Shown: positions 7,284 to 11,401 of the stretch, in pieces | How the letters are laid out: each line of letters begins with the position of its first letter | Numbering within the stretch: the stretch's first letter is position 1 | Source of the DNA: DATAEU01 sp046724395 | GTDB lineage: Bacteria; Actinomycetota; UBA4738; HRBIN12 | Length of the DNA stretch: 11,401 nucleotides | Assembly (NCBI GenBank): GCA_046724395.1 | Contig: JBKOWM010000159.1 | Span: forward strand, 1-11,401 | Reading direction: 5' to 3' | The notes under the pieces: generated by a model | Databases searched by the model: none | Told to the model about the DNA's origin: nothing | What the model saw: only the letters and a program-made list of their open reading frames with translations | Made by a program: the position numbers and the translations under genes

Positions 7284-7373
7284 TTAGTGAGGCTTCCAGC
7301 CGGCGCCGGCGGCCATCATCAGAACTGCGAGCCATCCGACCGCGCCGGCGAACTTCTGGACCAGCTTCTTCAC
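7284..7373 (-). CDS. Micro-protein with one membrane segment (29 aa)
   Basis: A 29-residue frame that starts with GTG preceded by AGGAGG at 8 nt spacing, the best Shine-Dalgarno sequence in the window. It reads MKKLVQKFAGAVGWLAVLMM, continues AAGAGWKPH and ends in TAA. Two lysines at positions 2-3 and one at 7 precede a hydrophobic stretch at about 8-24, so it is either a short membrane peptide or a very short secreted or leader peptide. Another in-frame GTG three codons upstream overlaps the Shine-Dalgarno sequence and is less likely. No family was recognised. The strong ribosome site and the hairpin 15 nt after the stop make it more than a chance frame. Confidence 0.55.
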   Translation of the reverse strand: MKKLVQKFAGAVGWLAVLMMAAGAGWKPH

Positions 7374-7701
7374 GTTGCTCACCTCCTGCAGACTCTGTCG
7401 GCCCCGCGAGCGTTGGCGCTGAACCCCCCATGAGCACGAACGACCCTTCGGCGCACCGCAGATGGACCTTCAACCCATTGGCCTGCCTTCCGCGCGCGGC
7501 GATCGGGGTGCGCCGCCGTAGGTCTTCCGGCTGACGGACGCCCGATGGTCGTGAGCCCCGACCTCGGGCCGGGCGACGAGGCATGGTCCGGCCGAAGTGT
7601 TCAGGCGTGTCTGACCTGCGTCGATACCGGTTGCACGGGCGAGTTCACGGAGGCAGTCGAGTGGCGTTCGCGAACGGGCGGCGCGGGACCGCGGGCAACG
7701 C
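7374..7701. other. Intergenic region between divergent small genes and the DUF5317 operon
   Basis: The stretch lies between the minus-strand 29-codon gene and the plus-strand DUF5317 gene, so it should hold the promoters of both. I could not identify convincing -35/-10 pairs for either. Open frames crossing it have no recognisable product. Its one visible structure is the inverted repeat listed separately. Confidence 0.45.
7449..7515 (-). repeat. Inverted repeat enclosing 49 nt, candidate structured leader
   Basis: CGGCGCACC at 7449-7457 and GGTGCGCCG at 7507-7515 are perfect 9-nt complements. On the minus strand the enclosed segment contains a smaller possible stem (ATGGG with TCCAT around a 7-nt loop) and a CCGCGCGCGG palindrome. 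It would lie in the 5' leader of the 29-codon gene, starting about 75 nt upstream of its start. It matches no riboswitch consensus that I know. Confidence 0.25.
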
Positions 7702-8283
7702 ATGAGGTTGATCGCGGTCGTGCTCGCGCTCGGCGTGGTCACCGGTCTGGCGCTCGGCGGGAAACCGGCGACGCTGTCTCTCGCAGATGTGCGCTGGCGG
7801 TGGGCCGCCGTCGTTGGCCTCGTCCTGCAGGCGGCGCCCTGGCCGGCCGGAGCCGAATGGCTGGAGCTTCCTCTGCTGGACGCGTCCTTCGCGCTGCTGT
7901 TCGCCTTCGCACTCGCGAACCTTCGCCTGCGCGGGTTCGAACTCATCACGATCGGCATCCTGCTGAACTTCGCCGTCATCGCTCTGAACGGCGGCATGCC
8001 TGTCAGCCGGCAGGCACTCGTCGCCTCCGATCAGCTCGATTCGCTCGTCTACCTGGAGCGATACGGCGGCGCCAAGCACCACCTGGCCGGTCCGCGGGAC
8101 CGGCTCGCGCTTCTCGGCGACGTCATCGCCATCCCAGCGCCCGTCGCGCAAGCGATCAGCGTCGGAGACGTCTTCACGTACACCGGAGCGGCGCTGTTCA
8201 TCGTCCTCGGAATGACCGGTCGCCCTCAGCGGCTGCGGCGACCGACCATCGCGGGCGATCCCGAGGCGGCAATCGATGGCTGA
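7702..8283 (+). CDS. DUF5317 family membrane protein
   Basis: Integral membrane protein of 193 residues with the DUF5317 layout. Hydrophobic segments lie at about 2-19, 34-48, 58-75 and 79-95, then a loop with NGGMPVS at 96-102, a conserved LGDVIAIP at 138-145, SVGDV at 153-157 and a last hydrophobic segment at about 158-170. Its biochemical role is unknown; family members are found mostly in Actinobacteria and Chloroflexi. The ATG at 7702 starts directly on the first membrane segment; no clear Shine-Dalgarno sequence or leaderless hexamer precedes it. It overlaps the histidine kinase start by 8 nt, so the two are very probably co-transcribed and may work in one sensory pathway. Confidence 0.82.
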   Translation: MRLIAVVLALGVVTGLALGGKPATLSLADVRWRWAAVVGLVLQAAPWPAGAEWLELPLLDASFALLFAFALANLRLRGFELITIGILLNFAVIALNGGMPVSRQALVASDQLDSLVYLERYGGAKHHLAGPRDRLALLGDVIAIPAPVAQAISVGDVFTYTGAALFIVLGMTGRPQRLRRPTIAGDPEAAIDG

Positions 8284-9952
8284 GGCGGCGGTCAAACCGC
8301 AGACACCCGCTCGGCTGGAGCTCCGCGTGTTCGAAGCCGCGATCGCTGCCCCGGTCATCGCCTGGATCGTGTGGACGCTTGTGCGCGATGGATTCCCGGC
8401 CCCGTTGGCCGCGGTCGTGCTGTGGATCGCGCTCGTCGCGATCGTCGATCTCTTGCCGATCCCCGCTTGGGGCGGTCTCGTCGTATCCCTGAGTTTCCCG
8501 GTGCTGGTCGCCGCGGGCCTCGTCTATCCACCGGCGATCGCGGGGACGATCGGGCTCCTCGGCTCTTCCGATGTCCGCGAGTTTCGTCGCGCGCTCCGGC
8601 CGCTCAAGGCGGTGTTCATCCGAGCGCAGATGGCGCTCGCCGTCATCCTCGGGTCCGCTCTGTTCCACAGAGGCGCGTCCATGCGCTCGGGCGTCGCGCT
8701 GCTGGCGATGGCCGCGGCCGCCGCGACGATCACCTGCTATGTCGTCAACGCGGTCATCGTCGCGATCTACACGGCGCTCGACCAGCGAATGTCGCCCGTG
8801 AGGATCCTCGTCGGGATGCACGGGACGCGGCCGGTTGAGTTCCTCGGCTCCTACCTCGGTCTCGGGCTGTATGGGACGCTGATCGCACGGTTCTTCCTTC
8901 ACGACGGCGCCTGGGCGGTGGCCGCCTTCTTCGCACCGCTCGTCTTGGCGCGCCAGATGTTCTTCCGAACCCGCGCCCTGGAGGTGACGACTTCGGATCT
9001 TCGCGACCGTGAGCGTTCGCTCCAGAATCTGTCGAACAAGCTCCGGGACCAGAACGAGCAGCTCGAGCGCCAGGCCGCGATGCTCGAGGTCCACCTCGCA
9101 CGAGAGCGCGAGGCGGTATCGGAGCTTCGCGAACTCAACCGGCTGAAGAGCGACTTCGTCGCGGTCGCTTCACACGAGCTGCGCACACCGCTCACGTCGA
9201 TTATCGGTTACGCGCAGTCCCTCCTACTCCACGACGTGCAGAGCGACGCGGCTCTTCGTCAGGAATTCGCCGTGGGGATCTCGCGTCAGGGGGAGCGGTT
9301 GCTCGGCCTCGTGCAAAACCTCCTCACGGCCTCAAGCCTGGAAGACCGGAGCGTTCGGGTCGATACCCAACGGATCGTCGTCGAGGACCTCTGCCGGGAG
9401 GTGCGAGAGGGGTTCGGCGAGCGCAGGCAGCGTGTGCGCCTCGATTTCGCTCCGGAACTTCCCGTCATCCACTCGGACCGCACGCTCCTCGGGCGCGTGC
9501 TGATGAACCTCATCGAGAACGCGCTGAAGTACAGCCCCGACGACCGACCGTGTACGGTCGCCGCGACGTCGCAGGGCCACATGCTGACGATTGAGGTCCG
9601 CGATCAGGGACTGGGGATCAGCGAGCACGCGCAGGCACACATTTTCGAGCGCTTCTACCAGGCCGACTCCTCGGCAACCCGTCGCTTCCAGGGCGTCGGC
9701 CTGGGACTGGCGATCGTCAGGGAGATCCTCGAGCATCTGGGAGGAACGATCGACGTCTCGAGCGTCGAGGGGAAGGGAACGACGTTCACGGTTTGCCTCC
9801 CCGCTCGCACGGCCCAAGCTGCATCGCGAGCCATGACCGGCGAGACGGTCGCCGCCAGGGCGTCCAATCGGGAGAAGCCGGTGCGAAAGCACGCCCGCGG
9901 CGCGACCAAGTCGGACGAACGGACACGAACGCCCGCCCGGCTCCCGAGCTAA
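8276..9952 (+). CDS. Membrane sensor histidine kinase with multi-TM input domain
   Basis: Sensor kinase of 558 residues. Residues 19-228 hold about six or seven membrane segments, with the signature LSFPVLVAAGLVYPPAIAG (72-90) and GSSDVREFRR (96-105). I recall this kind of input module from actinobacterial HD-GYP and diguanylate cyclase proteins. A coiled coil follows at about 235-290. The phosphoacceptor region is SHELRTPLTSIIGY with His300. The ATPase domain has the N box NLIENALKYSP (411-421), G1 DQGLGI (443-448), F box FERFYQ (458-463) and G2 GVGLGLAI (473-480). The last 45 residues are basic and probably disordered. All catalytic motifs are intact. No periplasmic sensing domain is present, so the signal may come from the membrane or from the co-encoded DUF5317 protein. 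The ATG overlaps the DUF5317 stop by 8 nt. No response regulator lies in the window. Confidence 0.93.
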   Translation: MAEAAVKPQTPARLELRVFEAAIAAPVIAWIVWTLVRDGFPAPLAAVVLWIALVAIVDLLPIPAWGGLVVSLSFPVLVAAGLVYPPAIAGTIGLLGSSDVREFRRALRPLKAVFIRAQMALAVILGSALFHRGASMRSGVALLAMAAAAATITCYVVNAVIVAIYTALDQRMSPVRILVGMHGTRPVEFLGSYLGLGLYGTLIARFFLHDGAWAVAAFFAPLVLARQMFFRTRALEVTTSDLRDRERSLQNLSNKLRDQNEQLERQAAMLEVHLAREREAVSELRELNRLKSDFVAVASHELRTPLTSIIGYAQSLLLHDVQSDAALRQEFAVGISRQGERLLGLVQNLLTASSLEDRSVRVDTQRIVVEDLCREVREGFGERRQRVRLDFAPELPVIHSDRTLLGRVLMNLIENALKYSPDDRPCTVAATSQGHMLTIEVRDQGLGISEHAQAHIFERFYQADSSATRRFQGVGLGLAIVREILEHLGGTIDVSSVEGKGTTFTVCLPARTAQAASRAMTGETVAARASNREKPVRKHARGATKSDERTRTPARLPS

Positions 9953-9974
9953 AACCGGCCCGCGGTCCCACCGC

Positions 9975-9980
9975 TATACT
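9975..9980 (+). promoter_or_regulatory. -10 hexamer for the tRNA operon
   Basis: TATACT (five of six consensus bases) lies 46 nt before the mature tRNA-Glu 5' end, just after the histidine kinase stop. Transcription would begin near 9987. No recognisable TTGACA-like -35 box is seen at the expected distance. Confidence 0.5.
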
Positions 9981-10025
9981 GCTTCGGCTGCCCCGCCGGG
10001 AGCATGGAGGTGCGCTGGAGGGCGA

Positions 10026-10098
10026 GCCCCCATCGTCTAGCGGCCTAGGATTTCGCCCTTTCAAGGCGGCGACACGGGTTCGAATCCCGTTGGGGGCA
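10026..10098 (+). tRNA. tRNA-Glu (anticodon TTC)
   Basis: Cloverleaf of 73 nt. The acceptor GCCCCCA pairs with TGGGGGC over all 7 bp, and the D arm has GTCTAGCGGCCTAGGA, as in bacterial tRNA-Glu. The anticodon stem TCGCC/GGCGG encloses CTTTCAA, with TTC as the anticodon. The T arm CGGG-TTCGAAT-CCCG is canonical and the discriminator is A. CCA is not encoded. The antisense strand gives the familiar spurious TGFEPVSPP peptide. Confidence 0.96.
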
Positions 10099-10114
10099 CG
10101 ACAACCGAAGACGT

Positions 10115-10190
10115 GCGCCCGTAGAGGAGTCCGGTCGTCCTCACCGCCCTGTCAAGGCGGAGATCGCGGGATCGAAGCCCGTCGGGCGCG
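10115..10190 (+). tRNA. tRNA-Asp (anticodon GTC), atypical loop bases
   Basis: Cloverleaf of 76 nt, 16 nt after tRNA-Glu. The acceptor GCGCCCG pairs with CGGGCGC over all 7 bp, the D stem is GAGG/CCTC, and the anticodon stem CCGCC/GGCGG encloses CTGTCAA with GTC. The T stem is GCGGG/CCCGT with one G-T pair, and discriminator G fits tRNA-Asp. Unusual features are A instead of T at position 54 (T-loop ATCGAAG) and T instead of A at position 21. G18, G19, C56 and A58 are kept and all stems are intact, so it is probably a real but divergent tRNA rather than a relic. CCA is not encoded. Confidence 0.75.
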
Positions 10191-10196
10191 CTGGTC

Positions 10197-10229
10197 AGAG
10201 GCGGTATCGCCAGGTGCCGCCTCTTTCTT
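10197..10229 (+). terminator. Factor-independent terminator of the tRNA operon
   Basis: AGAGGCGG (10197-10204) pairs with CCGCCTCT (10217-10224) around a 12-nt loop, followed by a T-rich run through 10229 (TTTCTT). It starts 7 nt after the tRNA-Asp 3' end. It is the only U-tract terminator seen in the window. Confidence 0.75.
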
Positions 10230-10251
10230 GTGGCCAGGTTTGTGGCCAGGT
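10228..10251. repeat. Tandem duplication of a 12-mer
   Basis: TTGTGGCCAGGT occurs twice head to tail with no mismatch (10228-10239 and 10240-10251), overlapping the end of the tRNA operon terminator. Each unit contains the palindrome TGGCCA. A position just beyond tRNA genes fits an old integration or slippage site, but no integrase gene is present. Confidence 0.7.
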
Positions 10252-10308
10252 CAGGCAAGGATCGTCGGAGAGATCCCGCCTAGGGTGAGGGGCCGGGCTC
10301 CACGACCG

Positions 10309-10873
10309 TCACCCCTCCGACTCGTCTGGCTCGCTGCGTTGCGGCTGCCGTTTCGCCTGCTCGCCGGCGGCCTCAACGCTGGCGCGAAGAGCCTCCATAA
10401 GTTGGACCACCCCCTCGGGCGAGCCCGCTTCTCGCGCCACCCTCTCGGCCAGGTTCCGCGTTTCCGGCCTCATGGAGAGGGTTTCCCGTTCCTGTCCGAA
10501 CGGGCCAGCACTGTGTTGGCGCCGTGCAAGTCGTTCGCCGACGAAGCTTCCGATTAGGCCGAGAGCGACAAACCCGGCGAGGGCTGCGAATGCCAGGCCC
10601 GTCCCACGGCGTCACCTCCACGTACCTGCGAATTCCCCACGCAGTCGTGGCTGCCGCGCCTGCGGCCGCGAAGGCCCCGACGTTCCATGCAGCCGGACTC
10701 GACGACAGGACCGCTTTCCCAGTACACGCCGTCACGACACCGAACATGACCAGGACGAACCCGAACGCCAACCCTGCCCGATCCGAGACACGGGAGCCAG
10801 TCGCCTCCCGCATGGCCTCGCCACCGCTAGCCAGCGTCAGCGCCGCGAACGCGAGCATGAACGAGTCAAACAA
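10309..10873 (-). pseudogene. Small multi-TM membrane protein gene disrupted by a frameshift
   Basis: From TTG at 10873 (or ATG at 10858) the frame encodes three hydrophobic segments: FMLAFAALTLASG, AGLAFGFVLVMFGVVTACTG and NVGAFAAAGAAATTAWGI. After the WGIRRYVEVTPWDG region it turns into implausible Arg/Pro-rich sequence. The frame offset by one base takes over near 10600-10611 with a fourth hydrophobic segment (LAFAALAGFVALGLIGSFVG). A soluble, charged, helix-like tail follows (ERVAREAGSPEGVVQLMEAL and onward), ending in TGA at 10309. The second frame has a stop just upstream at 10612-10614 and no usable start of its own. The total of 565 nt is one base more than a whole number of codons, so a single inserted base explains it, giving an intended protein of about 187 residues. 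Family unknown. A sequencing error is possible. Confidence 0.55.
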
Positions 10874-11193
10874 CGTTTGGGCCTAGCCTCAGATGAGCCG
10901 GAGGAGAAGCCCCTGCGTTAGCGCCGCCAACGCAGCGACCGCTAGCGTGACCGTCGTGTGGTGCGAATCACGTCAGCATCCTAGGTCCCTTCCGTCCGCT
11001 GTCGGTTCCGGTCACCGCAAATTTCGGACGACGATGACCTCCGGACGGATCCTCGAGATCGATCCAGCAGCTCGGCAAACTGGCGGCTCTGTGGCTCGGC
11101 CCAGAGGTCCCTCGGCGAAACCGCACAAGGTGTAAGAAGTCGCCGAACGCGGTCGTCGTGAGACGCGTCGGAGCCTAGGACTACGATCCGCCG
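10874..11193. other. Intergenic or decayed region
   Basis: No complete gene was recognised. On the minus strand, a short hydrophobic frame ending at 10889 (TVTLAVAALAALTQGLLLRL) has no ATG or GTG start and may be the tail of a lost membrane gene. The right edge holds the promoter-like hexamer for the gene at 11194. Confidence 0.4.
11182..11187 (+). promoter_or_regulatory. -10 hexamer of a leaderless-type promoter
   Basis: TACGAT fits TANNNT and is followed by exactly 6 nt and the ATG at 11194, the same geometry as at the cyanophycinase start. No Shine-Dalgarno sequence is present. Confidence 0.45.
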
Positions 11194-11385
11194 ATGCGGC
11201 AGGACGAGCGTGAGGTCTTGGAGCGAGCCATCCAGCGCATCACCGAGCAGGCGGCGAACGCCGATGCGATCGTCGATGAGGCGGTGGCGGCCGGCCTCGA
11301 CCGCTCGGACCCGCTCCGGTTCACGTCAAGATGCTCCGTGCCGGCCGCTGCTGAGCGTGAAGGCCGATGTAGAACGCGGGCTTGA
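11194..11385 (+). CDS. Short helical protein of unknown function, 3' frame uncertain
   Basis: The 63-codon frame begins with a charged, Ala-rich helical stretch (MRQDEREVLERAIQRITEQA, then ADAIVDEAVAAGLDRSDP). Third codon positions are strongly GC-rich through about codon 45. After that the translation (SRCSVPAAAEREGRCRTRA) and codon use deteriorate. Meanwhile another frame gives HVKMLRAGRC ending at a TGA at 11352-11354, and a GTG at 11357 opens KADVERGLETIVLG to the window edge. The protein may therefore really end near 11354 after a frameshift, with a second gene starting at 11357. The start is supported by the leaderless-type hexamer. The family was not recognised. Confidence 0.45.
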   Translation: MRQDEREVLERAIQRITEQAANADAIVDEAVAAGLDRSDPLRFTSRCSVPAAAEREGRCRTRA

Positions 11386-11401
11386 GACGATCGTCCTTGG
11401 C

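Noticed and set aside
7204..7584. 126-codon minus-strand frame covering the 29-codon gene
   Set aside because: It reads through the 36-bp palindrome with Arg/Gly-rich low-complexity sequence. The shorter frame has the Shine-Dalgarno sequence and the membrane-like pattern.
10061..10258. Minus-strand frame with TGFEPVSPP and LATNLATRK, resembling an integrase tail
   Set aside because: It is the antisense reading of the two tRNAs and the tandem 12-mer. An in-frame stop lies just upstream, and no recombinase residues are present.
10282..10314. GGGTGA/TCACCC inverted repeat after the frameshifted gene
   Set aside because: The stem is only 6 bp, overlaps the stop codon and has no U-tract. It is too weak to call a terminator.
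9793..10557. 254-codon plus-strand frame across the tRNA operon
   Set aside because: It runs through both tRNAs and the terminator and overlaps the kinase C-terminus in another frame, so it is a chance frame in GC-rich DNA.
10889..10970. Hydrophobic minus-strand peptide TVTLAVAALAALTQGLLLRL
   Set aside because: It has no ATG or GTG start after the upstream stop and is only about 27 codons long. It could be a gene remnant, but this cannot be supported.

Overview
This is a GC-rich bacterial window. Leaderless-type gene starts, a DUF5317 membrane protein beside a multi-pass sensor kinase, and strong GC hairpins without U-tracts suggest an actinobacterial (Thermoleophilia-like) or Chloroflexota-type genome. 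The sequence alone does not settle the phylum. No transposase, integrase gene, CRISPR array or phage structural gene was recognised.

Left part (1-6902). A PAPS-type sulfotransferase (300-1409) precedes a cyanophycin module. This module has a cyanophycinase (1457-2329, all expected active-site residues present) and a full-length cyanophycin synthetase CphA (2326-5145, N-terminal, ATP-grasp and Mur-ligase domains). The two are translationally coupled by a GTGA overlap. A second CphA-like protein (5070-6902, minus strand) faces them and overlaps the cphA 3' end tail to tail. It keeps the N-terminal and Mur-ligase domains but has no ATP-grasp domain, and its N-domain has lost the HxxEHxxxE signature that CphA retains. 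Together the genes imply synthesis and mobilisation of a multi-L-arginyl-poly-L-aspartate-like nitrogen reserve, plus an extra side-chain ligase of unknown specificity.

Middle part (6903-7701). Two very small minus-strand membrane-peptide genes (53 and 29 codons) are each followed by a strong GC hairpin. One hairpin is a 36-bp near-perfect palindrome. The rest is a leader or intergenic stretch with a widely spaced inverted repeat.

Right part (7702-11401). A DUF5317 membrane protein and a multi-TM histidine kinase form a two-gene operon with an 8-nt overlap and no response regulator in the window. A short tRNA operon follows: tRNA-Glu(TTC), then a tRNA-Asp(GTC) with unusual loop bases, then a terminator and a tandem 12-mer. 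A minus-strand small membrane protein gene disrupted by a one-base frameshift comes next. At the end is a short gene with a leaderless-type promoter whose 3' reading frame is ambiguous before the window closes.
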